A DNA stretch of 64,000 nucleotides from Limnoperna fortunei (Eukaryota; Mollusca; Bivalvia; Mytilida; Modiolidae): positions 74,748,926 to 74,812,925 of the forward strand of contig OX104117.1 of assembly GCA_944474755.1 (NCBI GenBank). The letters are read 5' to 3'. Position 1 is the first letter of the stretch. Each line of letters starts with the position of its first letter. A program made the position numbers and the translations under genes. Shown in pieces: positions 1 to 11,380 of the stretch. Below the pieces are notes generated by a model. The model worked only from the letters and a program-made list of their open reading frames with translations. It was not told the origin of the DNA and did not search any database.

Positions 1-45
1 GAAATGTGGCGGACAAGTTCACGGTCTAGAAAAAGTGGAAACCGA

Positions 46-83
<38 letters not shown>

Positions 84-137
84 GAAACGGTGCAAAAACA
101 ATAAGTCGCCAAAACGAAGTTTTGGGCGACTTAATAA
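1..137 (+). mobile_element. Right end of a non-autonomous element with terminal hairpin
   Basis: A run of AAT triplets (about 47-82) is followed by a short spacer and then a hairpin at 102-133 whose arms are TAAGTCGCCAAAAC and its near-perfect inverse. The order (AT-rich microsatellite, a gaaac-ggacaaaaacaata-type spacer, terminal hairpin) is the same as at the right end of the element at 849-1672, so I read this as the end of a second family member that begins before the window. An ORF through this region encodes mainly an asparagine run from the AAT repeat and is not a gene. Confidence 0.55.
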
Positions 138-848
138 ATATAATTTTGTTGAGGCAGCCCCAAGACACCTAACTAAGGCGGATTTTGATCAACACAGATT
201 AGTAGTGATTATACACAAGACAATAAAATATTTAGGATATGTTTTGTATTTATTGTGGAACAGGGTAAGTTTTATTGACATTTGTCATATTGTCACAGAT
301 TATATAATGTTGTGTAAATGCGTGTAGGGCATATGTTTGTCTATTTATGGAATTATAAAATGATTCGAATAAACTCCACAAACGGCTTGTTTACAAATGA
401 TTCATTTGGAAGCATAAACAAATAAATGCAAAAGTCATGTTGTAATCCTAAACTCGTTAGTTGCATGAATTTCATCAACTGTTAGTTGAAGGATCTACGT
501 GACTGAACTAATCTTTTGAGGTTCGAATTTACTTTAACCTTTCTTAGTTAGTAATCATCAGTATATTTTTAAACTCTCGTGTGAGTATTATTTATTAGTT
601 TAGTTTAAACATATTTACATGTATATATTTGCTAAAATACAATCAAAGGGATTGGACATAAGTTATAATAACATTATGGAGGTCCTCTCCCTAACAAAAA
701 ATGTTTACAATGAAATGCTAAATGACAGCACTTATACAAACATATAAAATAAGACAAAGTTGTAAAAGTCAAACAAAACAAAGAGAAAAAAGAATAAAAT
801 GAATGTAAAAATAATATATATATAATTGTGTTGGGATGCCAACACAGA
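138..848. other. AT-rich stretch, nothing recognised
   Basis: No coding segment, RNA gene or clear repeat boundary is visible. ORFs here are short and of low complexity. Confidence 0.5.
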
Positions 849-1579
849 ATGTCTCCCAAACGAACCCCTATTGCCACAATGCTTGTGCATGTTGAATACC
901 CCTAAATAGATATGATATTCTTAGTTTGTGCAAAATCTATCTACATATCAAATTCGTTGCAATCGGACTATGTTGACGTTTTTTTTGTAGGGGGGGGAGT
1001 GTGGTGAAACGGCTGCCATCACAAAATGGTGTCGTTCGCGTCCAATTTTTTTTGGAAAAAAATGCTCATGATCAGTTAGCTTTATCAGTATACCAATTTT
1101 CATTGAAATTGCTCTGGCCATTACTAAGATCTGACAACAGCCGCCATTTTTTAAACTTTAAAACGACCGCCATTTTGAAACCAGAAGTAGGACAAAATTT
1201 TTAAAAGTAGTGGCACACTCAAGGTACCTTTGTCTATCTGTGTACCAAATTTCGTCAAAATCGGATGTTTAAATTTTTTTATTTTTAGGGGGGTGATATT
1301 CGGATGGCGGCCATTTTAACATGTGGTTCGCGTCCAATTTTCTTTTTGGCAAAAATGCTCAGGATAGTTAGCTGTATCAGTATACCAACTTTCAGTGAAA
1401 CTGCTCTGGCCATTACTGAGATCTGACAACAGCCGCCATTTTTTTAAACGGCGGCCATTTTGAAAATTCCAAAAGTGGATTGCAAAACTTCAGGTCACCC
1501 ATAACATGTTCCCAAAGTTTCATCTTGATTAGACATTGCATCTCCGAGAAAACGTGCGGACAAGATTGAACGGAAAGAA

Positions 1580-1612
<33 letters not shown>

Positions 1613-1672
1613 AGAATAATAATAAGAAACCGGACAAAAACAATATGTCTCCCAAAACCGTTTGGGAGACAT
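849..1672 (+). mobile_element. 824-bp TIR element with internal tandem repeats
   Basis: The element is bounded by a perfect 14-bp terminal inverted repeat, ATGTCTCCCAAACG at 849-862 and its inverse at 1659-1672. The right terminus also forms a hairpin by itself: a perfect 13-bp stem, 1644-1656 with 1661-1673, around a 4-nt loop. The body holds about two direct repeats of roughly 300 bp (about 938-1237 and 1238-1500). Each carries paired motifs of the type GCCGCCATTTT and a conserved segment around the words tcagtataccaa and gatctgacaacagccgcc. An AAAG microsatellite lies at about 1579-1612. No ORF longer than about 80 residues exists, so it is non-autonomous. I cannot define a target duplication. 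It could be a MITE-like DNA transposon or a foldback element. Confidence 0.6.
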
Positions 1673-1789
1673 AATAAAATGTAGAGTTAGAAACGATCAG
1701 AGAGAATCTGGCTTCCGATAATAATCACTTTAAGCGTTTTGTTCGTTTTATTTAGTTTTGAATACAAATGAAATGTACGAGTTTTGGAG

Positions 1790-3450
1790 TTTAAGTCTTC
1801 CGTCACCAGCCAATAGAACTTCAATCGTTATGTTAATACAGCTTACTTGTTTAAACAGAACATTTCACTTTACATAGTAAAAGATGCATTCCATAAAGTA
1901 GTGAATGCAATCTTCATATGGGTGACCGCAACTGCAGGACGGAGAAGGGACTACGTTTATACGAAACAAATCAGTATTTAATGAACAACACGTATGTCTG
2001 AGCCTGGTATGAATTATATTTAAGTCCCTTTCACTTAAATAAAAATAATCAGGTGGTTTTGATAATTGTCTTTTTGTTATTCTTTTAAAAATATTTGTAT
2101 TTCTAGCATTTCTTGTTTCTATGTTTATTTGATTTCAATCTTTGGCTGTTATATAGAAAAAAAAGAATTTTATGTTCTGTTAAATTTAAATTGGGGTATA
2201 ACATAGATCAGTATTGTGACACGGGTGATTATGAATTGACTAAAACATATTGAGACGTTTGTTACGCCTCCTGTCATCTAACAGTTCCCAACCAGTTTCA
2301 AAATACTACTAGGAAACATCGGTAAATGTGTAACTATACGGCCAGCTTCACGCTGTAGGTTTTCAAGGTTGTCTATAACACTGAGATCACACCCGTCCCA
2401 AACCTCGGAGGAATATTTAATATAAGGACGGATAAAATTGAGATAAATTTAAGATGAATACTTTCTACTAATTCATATTTTAGTTTTCATAGGACTGATA
2501 TTTTCTGACCAACAGACTGCATAGTATTTTCCGTGTGTTTTGAAAATTTTCCATCCGAGTCAAAATAATTCCTAAGTGTTTATTTGACAACATAATTTCA
2601 ATTGGTTGATTCTTAAACATATAATATATATCTTCTGTTAAAGTACCAATAATCAACGCCTTAGTTTTCTATGGATTAAAATTAATTAACCACTGTGATG
2701 CAATGTTCTCATGATCGAAATATACAATGTCTTCAATAGTAGAGAGGAGTTGGGCGGAGTATGATAAAGAGGTATCGTCTGCAAATAGTCTTGTAAAACT
2801 TTAAGTCATCAGCTATGTCATTAATGTACACTAGGAAAAGAAGAGGACTTGTGGCACTCCTGCGTTTGTAAGCTTCAGATTATTAAATTTGCTATGAGAA
2901 ACATTTTGAGATATGTTTAAAATATAACTTTAAACCAGTTAAGAAGGTTATCATTCACGACATACGCTTTTAGTTTTATTATTAAGCGTTATGCCAAACA
3001 AGGTCGAACGCGTTGGATACATAACAGAATATAAATGAAGTAATGTTTTTATCTTCAAGTGTCATGATTACTGTATGGTAAATTTCTTATAGCTGGTGGA
3101 CGATGGAATGACCTGGAAAAATTCTGACTGGTATTTATACAACAGAGTGATTAAAAACATGCCTGAGTGATTAAAAACATGCCTGAGTGATTAAAAACAT
3201 GGCTAAATACAATTCTTTTGAAGACCTTACCTACGGATGAGATAAGGGAAATAGGTCTGTACATGTAATTATAGACTTTATGCCTATCTCCCTTTTTAAA
3301 AATTGAAATATGAGATGCGATTTTTCATAGTTCTGGGAATTGAGCTTTGGACAAAGACAAATTAAAAAGTTATGATAACGGAACACAAACAGTATCTTTC
3401 GAGTTTTTTAGCATATGATAGCTGATAAAGTCCGACCCAGGCAATACGAT
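1790..3450 (-). pseudogene. Decayed CR1/Jockey-like LINE, reverse transcriptase to 3' end
   Basis: On the minus strand, broken reading frames reproduce the usual order of a non-LTR retrotransposon reverse transcriptase. A proline-glycine linker near 3440 is followed by a KKGD...YRPISLIS-type segment (about 3300-3200), then PLLFLVYINDI and, after a frameshift, FADDTSL (about 2850-2770, the catalytic Asp pair). A thumb region follows, then a C-terminal WELLDDRR-like segment near 2280-2250. A cysteine-rich ribbon beginning CSCG and ending HYF-x2-C lies at about 1960-1890, as in many CR1-superclade LINEs. There are many stops and frameshifts and no endonuclease domain, so the copy is 5'-truncated and dead. 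A 20-bp triplication (3146-3203) lies inside the coding region. The family call is firm; the exact clade is uncertain. Confidence 0.75.
3146..3203. repeat. 20-bp tandem repeat, 3 copies
   Basis: The unit agtgattaaaaacatgcctg occurs three times head to tail inside the decayed LINE reverse transcriptase. This local expansion must postdate loss of coding constraint. Confidence 0.85.
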
Positions 3451-3548
3451 TCCAAAAGAAAACATTTTTATTGAAATTTAAATCTGCATTACGCATCTGC
3501 TTTCTATTTATATTCGATTAAATTTACTGTGACCATACCGTTTGTTTT

Positions 3549-3926
3549 CCGAGTGATCGACCCACAGAGCTGCCCAGCGCGTCTCCAGGTTGCGGAGACG
3601 CCATCTCATTTGAGGGGGAGTGTCAAATCACATTCCAGAAAGCCTGACCGCGTATTACAGTGGGTAACGTGTTTGAAGTGCCACGCCACTTGAACCCTTA
3701 AGGCCCCTTTTGTAGATGTAGATAAGAGTGGGCTCGTTGTAGCAGCTACAAAAGGCTACTTGTCCGCCCCTACCAGTACACCAGGTTTCCAGTGGCAAAC
3801 AAACATTTGTCCTAAGGTCTATCCTTTTTCGAATTGATTTATTGTTTGTTAATGTTTTCTGGTCCTGAATATAGCTGAACTACTGCTCCTGGACGTAAAT
3901 TTAACATCTAATCAATCAATCAATTA
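3549..3926 (+). mobile_element. Family-A retroposon, near full length
   Basis: This is one of several copies in the window of a roughly 375-bp dispersed element. Landmarks in order: a cagcgcgtctccaggttgcg block, a gggtaacgtgtttgaa block, a cttttgtagat segment with a later gctacaaaagg (a 10-bp inverted pair), a ttccagtggca block, then the tail gaatatagctgaac...ggacgtaaa ending in TCAA repeats. It has no ORF. The simple-repeat tail and a 3' end shared with a tRNA-derived SINE suggest LINE-mediated retroposition, but no pol III A/B boxes are evident, so its class is unresolved. Confidence 0.65.
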
Positions 3927-4696
3927 TCGTTGTGATTTTTGGTTCCTCATCATTCACACAACTTATTATCCTAATTCCCGAGCTCTCTGCAGGAATATTG
4001 GTGTTCGATAATTAGATTCTCCGGTAATTAATGCTTGTCACAGTGAAAAGTTTAGAATTCTCACTAGCTAACTTCATTGCCTAATGTGTCCAGAGTTTGT
4101 TGTTGTCTTTATTATTGATAACATCCTCGTTAAAGGACACATGCTTGTATGGTCGAAGTAACTATGTTACGAGAGTTAGCTTTGTAAGATGTATACATTT
4201 TATAAACGAGATTGTACAGTAATTTGGTGAAAATAAATTTGAAAGGTGTATGAATTGTCTGTCATTATATCATTATTAATATTTCTTAAAATGTTCCTGA
4301 AATTTTTTTATGCATATGTAATTTTATTGACAGAAAAGAAGGGGATCATCAAAAGTTGCATAAAGCTTTGAGAAATATTCCAAGTGAGATAATGTTTTAG
4401 GACAAAGAGTTTTTTCATAAGATCTTCAGATACTTCGGAAACAAACCAATATTTGATCTTAGTTTTTGGCAATAAATGTAGTCAACACGGCAATGTGTTG
4501 TCAGTTTCGACTTGCGAGTAACTAATGTGATGTTTTCACAAGATATTTTCGACTTACATTTTGAATTGGCTTCAGTCGCCATCTTTTATACGCTCAATAT
4601 GTCATGTCACAAAACGTATTTATTTTTGATAATACCTGCCTTAATGTTCTTAAATATGTTATTTTGTCTTGCATTGTTTATCTTTATTCAAACTTT
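3927..4696. other. No recognised feature
   Basis: AT-rich sequence with no supported gene or repeat. An ORF opening near 4512 runs into the inverted-repeat element that follows and is not convincing. Confidence 0.45.
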
Positions 4697-5192
4697 AAAC
4701 GGAGTGGCTATTTGTCCGGCTAGCCGGAAAATAGCTCTCACGATATTCGTCCGGTCAGTAGAAGTCCGCATGTCACGAGCGTTCAGCATCAGCAGGAGCC
4801 CGCGTCCATCTCTTATCTCTCTTGCTGTGACTGAAAATGGTAAACTTCATATCGGCGTTAAATTTTCTTCTAAGGAAAAATAACAATTAAGAATCTACCA
4901 CTTTGAAAAAAAAGAGCAAATGTGTACAAGTTTACCAGAGAGATTCCCTCACGACGTTGTCGGACAAGATAAAGGGCATTAACCTTTGAACCATTTAAAC
5001 CTTTAAGATCCTAACCAATAAAGCATGAGTCATGAATTCATGGAAACTTGGCAATGGGTAAAGCATGACAAAATGAGCTCAACGGACAAATAAACCAGAA
5101 GTTATTCTTTAAATCATATAGCCGGACAAATAGCCTGACGAATAGTGTCATAGCTATTTTTCCGGCTAGCCGGACAAATAGCAACTGCCTTT
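4697..5192. mobile_element. Inverted-repeat (MITE-like) element with palindromic subterminal motif
   Basis: The ends are imperfect inverted copies of about 60 bp. The left end reads ggctatttgtccggctagcc... and continues into an atattcgtccgg segment. The right end (about 5115-5192) is its reverse complement, with mismatches and one duplicated ccggacaaatagc block. Each end contains the self-complementary word TCCGGCTAGCCGGA. The interior (about 360 bp) has no ORF of its own. A target duplication is not clear. A non-autonomous DNA transposon is the best reading. Confidence 0.6.
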
Positions 5193-5799
5193 ATTAAATG
5201 ATTAAAAACGTGTGTTGCCACCGACTTCCTTTTTCCCAAATTAAAGAAAATGTCAATTTTCACTTTAGCGGATATATATTAATTTCTTATTTGTATATTA
5301 TCTACCTATGCGAAATTGTTATTGTTTAATGAAATTGATATTTTTATATAAGTATGAAATAAAAACGTATGAATTTAAGATATGCAAAATGTTTCAATTT
5401 TGGTCATTATTGATTTCTACACTAATTAAAATTTTATATGCAATTTTATGATTTTAAAATATATCGTAAAATATTATTATCTTGAAATCAAAATAGGGAC
5501 AGCAAAGCAGCACTAAACGATATTTACAGGGATTTTATATTTTTAGGCTTTTTTTTCCAAAATACCAAAGCTACACATATTTTCCTGGTTGGTGATAAGT
5601 TTATAAGCGGCATTTGATTGTCATGTTTCTAAGGAAATTTTCATAACATTTTTACTCACGTGAATAAAGTATTTAAAGACCAAGCGTCATAATAAGTAAT
5701 AGCTCGGACATTTCCGTTGTTTTCCGAATCTGTCAATTTGTATCACACCCAGCTTTTCATTATATGAATAACCCACGGACGTTCATACATTTCTTTATC
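5193..5799. other. No recognised feature
   Basis: Very AT-rich. No coding or repeat signal that I can support. Confidence 0.45.
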
Positions 5800-5955
5800 A
5801 TCGATCATACTCCATAGTTTTCCGGTGGTAGTCAAAATTGTGTCCATTGGCCCATTCCCTTTCTTCTCGCCTAATTGTGGTTTAACTTGTTCTCGTCCTA
5901 AATATAGCTGCAATATTGTTAGCTGGACGTAAAGCAAACATCAATTAATCCAATT
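5800..5955 (+). mobile_element. 5'-truncated family-A retroposon
   Basis: Matches the last 150 bp or so of family A: a tccggtggtagtcaaaattgt block, then tcgtcctaaatatagctgcaatatt and ctggacgtaaagcaaac before a degenerate TCAA tail. Truncation at the 5' side fits LINE-type reverse transcription. Confidence 0.6.
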
Positions 5956-6763
5956 GTACTGACGTGTACAGCATGAAACGTCACATAAAGGCAGCTACAT
6001 AATGTAGGAAATTAAACATAACATATAGCAAATTTTCCGGAAAATTTTATGGACCTTAGCTAATTAATTTTGGAATTAACAATTCGCAAACTGACATTTA
6101 TATATTCATTCGGATTCCTTTGCAATTGGCAGTTTACGTTATGTGCGTTTTTTAATCTTTTAAGCTCCTTACTTTTGTTTTGTTTTCTACCAGCACGTTG
6201 GTTACAGAATTGAAAAAGGGACTTTCCACCCGACACGATTAAAATGCTGGTATTAGTCCGCTATATATCAATAAGTATTGTCACAAATATTTTATTAATG
6301 AAGCACACGTACAAATTCTTCTTCTTTTGCTTCCTGGAGGCAATTACTTCTCTTATGTAAATTATGTTTGGGATGCCATACAACCTCAGGTTTCTTAGAC
6401 TTTGATTTATGGATTGTCTTTTTAGATAGTTTTCTTGGTGTTCGGTATATATTATCCTTATTTATGTGTATTTCGAAAGAGATTTAATGGACAGATAAAG
6501 ATTCCTGAATATCTTTTACCTTTAAACCCACAAGACATAGCACCTTTCCAAACTGCCAAAAACATTGACAGAGACGAATGGACTGACAGGGAAAGTGTGG
6601 AAATTTGGGCCTGTTTTTTCCAATTGGCATTGTTATAGAGCCATCATACAGACAATCTCACACGTACTTTACTTAGCTAGTTAATGAAATCTGAAGTACT
6701 ATTTTTCAAACAAATTATATAGGTAAAGTTTGGCATATTATAATTAGAATTATAGTATTATTA
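5956..6763. other. No supported feature
   Basis: A 67-codon ORF at 6435-6638 has fairly complex composition but resembles nothing I recognise and has no convincing splice signals. The remainder is AT-rich non-coding sequence leading to the satellite. Confidence 0.4.
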
Positions 6764-8310
6764 CAGGTATAACACATGTTATATACCTTCCTAATGGAGT
6801 TTAAACAGTCCCCTTTATAAGATCAGGTATAACACATGTTATATACCTTCCTAATGGAGTTTACAGTCCCCTTTATAAGATCAGGTATAACACATGTTAT
6901 ATACCTTCCTAATGGAGTTTAAACAGTCCTCTTTATAAGATCAGGTATAACACATGTTATTTACCTTCCTAATGGAGTTTAAACAGTCCTCTTTATAAGA
7001 TCAGGTATAACACATGTTATATACCTTCCTAATGGAGTTTACAGTCCCCTTTATAAGATCAGGTATAACACATGTTATTTACCTTCCTAATGGAGTTTAA
7101 ACAGTCCTCTTTATAAGATCAGGTATAACACATGTTATATACCTTCCTAATGGAGTTTAAACAGTCCCCTTTATATGATCAGGTATAACACATGTTATAT
7201 ACCTTCCTAATGGAGTTTAAACAGTCCCCTTTATATGATCAGGTATAACACACGTTATATACCTTCCTAATGGAGTTTAAACAGTCCTCTTTATAAGATC
7301 AGGTATAACACATGTTATATACCTTCCTAATGGAGTTTAAACAGTCCGCTTTATACGATCAGGTATAACACATGTTATATACCTTCCCAATGGAGTTTAA
7401 ACAGTCCTCTTTATAAGATCAAGTATAACACATGTTATATACCTTCCTAATGGAGTTTAAACAGTCCTCTTTATAAGATCAGGTATAAAACACATGTTAT
7501 ATACCTTCCTAATGGAGTTTAAACAGTCCCCTTTATATGATCAGGTATAACACATGTTATATACCTTCCTAATGGAGTTTAAACAGTCCTCTTTATAAGA
7601 TCAGGTATAACACATGTTATATACCTTCCTTATGGAGTTTAAACAGTCCCCTTTATATGATCAGGTATAACACATGTTATATACCTTCCTAATGGAGTTT
7701 AAACAGTCCCCTTTATATGATCAGGTATAACACATGTTATATACCTTCTAATGGAGTTTAAACAGTCCTCTTTATAAGATCAGGTATAACACATGTTATA
7801 TACCTTCCTTATGGAGTTTAAACAGTCCGCTTTATATGATCAGGTATAAAACACATGTTATATACCTTCCTAATGGAGTTTAAACAGTCCTCTTTATATG
7901 ATCAGGTATAACACATGTTATATACCTTCCTAATGGAGTTTAAACAGTCCCCTTTATAAGATCAGGTATAACACATGTTATATACCTTCCTTATGGAGTT
8001 TAAACAGTCCCCTTTATAAGATCAAGTATAACACATGTTATATACCTTCCTAATGGAGTTTAAACAGTCCGCTTTATATGATCAGGTATACCTTCCTAAT
8101 GGAGTTTAAACAGTCCCCTTTATAAGATCAGGTATAACACATGTTATATACCTTCCTTATGGAGTTTAAACAGTCCCCTTTATAAGATCAGGTATAACAC
8201 ATGTTATATACCTTCCTAATGGAGTTTAAACAGTCCCCTTTATAAGATCAGGTATAACACATGTTATTTACCTTCCTAATGGAGTTCAAACAGTCCCCTT
8301 TATATGATCA
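6764..8310. repeat. 60-bp satellite/minisatellite array, about 26 copies
   Basis: Head-to-tail copies of a 60-bp unit that begins caggtataacacatgtta and runs through ccttcctaatggag and an aacagtcc segment to tttataagat. Copies are highly alike. Variation is concentrated in three places: ccc/cct/ccg after aacagt, taagat versus tatgat at the end, and cctaat versus ccttat in the middle. A few copies are 58 or 62 bp, and one near 8084-8096 lost about 14 bp. Each unit contains the inverted repeat ATAAC-ACAT-GTTAT. No unique spacers separate copies, so this is not a CRISPR array. Confidence 0.97.
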
Positions 8311-9722
8311 CACATTTCAAGTACCGTGTTCTTAATTATTATTATACATGATGTGAAACTTCTTTTAAGTAAAATATATAATAATATCTGATACATTGAT
8401 ATAATGTCATATTAGTCAAACCGACACAAAAATCCACGAACAACATAGACAAATAAATTACACCTGTGAACAAATAAGAATATCGACAAACTGCTAAAAG
8501 CATTAACTGTGCACTTGGATACATGAAAGGATTAACTGTGTACTGGGATACACTGTGCTTTGTTTTTCTGACATCTACTGATATCCGTTTAATGAATAAT
8601 AATAAAAATGTACAACATCCTAGATTACCTCGGCAAGGAGCTTGCAGATAGCAATTTCTTACACTAAGGCTGTGAGATTGAAACGACAGAAGTTCTGAAT
8701 TACAAAATTTTAACAAGGAATTTAAGGAATTGCGTATTATTACGCCATTAATCAATATTTATTATCTGTTAGACTTCGAGGAAAAACTGGCTTTAACCAA
8801 AGTCATGATCAACAATATACAATAAATATCGAAACTTTTCACATTTGTTATTCGACGTGGTACGCTCCTTACGCGTTAACAACCAATATGATCATACATA
8901 AATGATGAAATAACAAAATACCGTAACACCAAGGAAACTGTCAAAAAGACAATCCACAAATCATATAGTCCAAGAAACTGGCAAAAGTTAGAACCAACAA
9001 CCAAATATATAATAACTACAGCAATGTACATGATTAGGTGCAGGTATTTCAAAAGAAATGTTGGGTTAAACTAGGTTTTATGGCATGCCAAACCTTCCGC
9101 TTCCATTACTGTAGTACTGGTTTTTGTTTATGAAAATGGGTGGGTATTAAATACCACCGGTCAGTAATATGCAATAATCATCGCAGCACAATCACTGTGT
9201 ACTGATTCCACATCCCATTACAGGATGAACTTGACCAACCTTTGATGTTGGGGAGTCCTCTGTCATTATTCAAAATCTCTCTGGTAGTATTGTACCTTTT
9301 TCATCAGTAAACCTTAAGATAAGATAAAAGCTTACGTTTGATTGGTTAATTTTAGGGGGATACCCAAAATGAAAAAAATGTGTTTCAAAAGTCAATCTGA
9401 GATGACCTGTAATGTGATGTTGTTAGATCTTCACAGAAACAATAAAAAAGGGGGAGCTAGTGAAAGATTTAATTTTAATTAGATTGGTATTGCTAGACAA
9501 CACCGAAAGTTGCTTGCAGAGGGTGACAACATTGAACCGGAAATTGAAACGGGAGACAATACTATTGTCACCTTGAAATCAAATGCTATCGAAGCATGGT
9601 GACAATACTATTCCTCAACACTCGACAATCCTAATTCCTTAAACTCACGTTAACGACAATTTAAACAGTTTTTATTATTACAATTTGCATTAATGGATGA
9701 CAACACAAACACACAATTATAT
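8311..9722. other. No supported gene
   Basis: AT-rich DNA. A 137-codon minus-strand ORF (8342-8755) has no recognisable domain. Around 9510-9610 short direct and inverted words (gacaatactatt, ggtgacaatac) suggest an old repeat but give no boundaries. Confidence 0.4.
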
Positions 9723-9851
9723 TATTACGTGATAACTTCTGTATTGGCCTAGTTATTAGTACAAAGATTGCTGTATTGGCCGGAGGCGCAGCCGAAGGAC
9801 AATACAGCTGGCAAAGGACCAATAACTAGACCAATACAGAAATCACGTAAT
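9723..9851. repeat. Foldback hairpin, arms about 57 bp
   Basis: The left arm (9723-9782) starts tattacgtgataacttctg; the right arm (9797-9851) ends agaaatcacgtaatga. They pair over most of their length with scattered mismatches, around a 14-nt GC-rich loop ggaggcgcagccga. The size and architecture resemble the other long hairpins in this window. No coding capacity. Confidence 0.7.
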
Positions 9852-9869
9852 GATATCTTTATCAATTAG

Positions 9870-9965
9870 TCCAAATCAATCAGGCCAATACAGGTTGAGA
9901 TCAGGCCAATACAGGTCGAATCGGGTCAATACCGATATTGGACTAGTTAATTCCGTATTGGACTG
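9870..9965. repeat. Short direct repeats of a ggccaatacagg word
   Basis: The word aggccaatacaggt occurs twice, 20 bp apart, and is followed by degenerate forms and inverse forms (ccgtattggac). The same word is in the arms of the adjacent hairpin, so this is probably the flank or a second module of the same foldback element. Confidence 0.5.
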
Positions 9966-10860
9966 GTTCATCAAGATATATATTATATTGGCAGTTTAAC
10001 TGCTATCTAAGTGAATATTTTAGTAGTTAATTAAAAATGCGCCTACTTAATCAGTGGACATCCAGAATTGTATATTGTTAACGTAGAACAAGACGCAATG
10101 TTGCCACCACTGATGGCAAAATTATATGGCTCTACCAGCATCTCCATACCATTCTAGTGGCAGCAACGAATCATGGTGCGTACATCCACATCGGAAAGGA
10201 AAAGAACTTTTGTTACACACTTCGTGATTACAGATGTTTAGTTCATTCAGGTACCTATCAATGTTTATACGTGCATTTGTAGAACAAAAATATTTACCTA
10301 CTTTTGCATAAAATGTGTACTCTAATAACAAACTTTCATGTATTTATATCTTTAGAAAAATAATCACAACGATTATGAAACATGTAAGTAAATTTATATA
10401 AACTGAATTCAACAAAAATATCGATAGTTTAAAGTGATGCTAAAGTATATGAACTATGAGTTAGATCAGAGAAAGGATGTTTTGTAGATATGAACAATAA
10501 TACAAACTTACTAAGTGTTGTCGTAAGCAGTGAGGGTGAGTTTCTATTTTATCTGCATACTAGCCTCTTTAGTTCTCGAGACAGGTAAGTTTTACCACAC
10601 CTTAATTAATTCATCATTAAGTTAATCACGAAAGAGCAAAACACATTTCTTGACTCCAAAGTAATCAGTAGATCAGTTTCATAGGAGTATGTCCTTTGCA
10701 ATATATGAGGAAAAATATTTGAACTGCACATTCTATTTTCATGAGGACGCATTTAATAATCAAGTGGGACTAGAAATGGACATCCTGTTATATGTCGACA
10801 ATTACATGTACTTTGTAGTTAAGTATGCAAATTTATTTATAAATTTAGTGTTCTAATATT
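9966..10860. other. No recognised feature
   Basis: AT-rich, with no supported coding, RNA or repeat signal. Confidence 0.45.
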
Positions 10861-11019
10861 TGTAGTTTTTCTGGATCTTTGTGGTAACCGAATATACATT
10901 AACTCTGATAGATTAATTGACACGTTTCTGTTACGTGACTGTAGTTTTTCTGGATCTTTGTGGTAACCGAATACACATTTAACTCTGAAAGATTAATTGA
11001 CACGTTTCTGTTACGTGAC
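10861..11019. repeat. 79-bp tandem duplication
   Basis: Two adjacent copies (10861-10939 and 10940-11019) begin tgtagtttttctggatcttt and end ctgttacgtgac. They differ at only a few positions, so the duplication is recent. Confidence 0.9.
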
Positions 11020-11047
11020 TGTAGTAATGTCTACCTTACAGTAAATC

Positions 11048-11380
11048 GTTTGTTGATCAACGCGTCCCCAGGTGGCGAATAAGGGCGACGATCTCGTTGG
11101 CCAGGATAGGAAGGGTTAGAGTTGCCATTATACGGTAAGTCTGGCCGTAAACAGTAGTGGGTGACGTCATTAGAGAATTCAACACTCCTGGCACGATAAG
11201 GAACCCTTTTGTACATTTCAAAAAGTAGGCTCATTGTGGCCGCTGAAGGCGAAATTCTCCGTCCTTCCCAAATACTCCATTACATATCTAGTGGCAATAC
11301 CATTGTGAAATTCCTTAATATATCGTAAATATTTCCCACAGGACGTAAGACAATCAGGCGGTCAATCAATCAATCAATAA
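11048..11380 (+). mobile_element. Family-A retroposon
   Basis: Starts near gatcaacgcgtccccaggtg and keeps the gggtgacgtcattagagaa, cttttgtacatt...aaaagtaggctcattg and tctagtggca blocks in family order. It ends cacaggacgtaagac with clear TCAA repeats (about 11358-11380). The tail segment before ggacgta is diverged. Confidence 0.65.

Noticed and set aside
4512..4883. 123-codon ORF as a small membrane protein gene
   Set aside because: Its second half lies inside the inverted-repeat element, and the first half is T-rich hydrophobic sequence typical of chance ORFs.
6435..6638. 67-codon ORF with complex composition as an exon
   Set aside because: No recognisable domain, no good splice acceptor or initiation context, and no neighbouring exon.
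6764..8310. CRISPR-like array
   Set aside because: Units are contiguous without unique spacers, the genome is eukaryotic, and no cas genes exist.
8342..8755. 137-codon minus-strand ORF next to the satellite
   Set aside because: No family resemblance, composition matches surrounding DNA, and nothing upstream suggests a promoter or exon structure.
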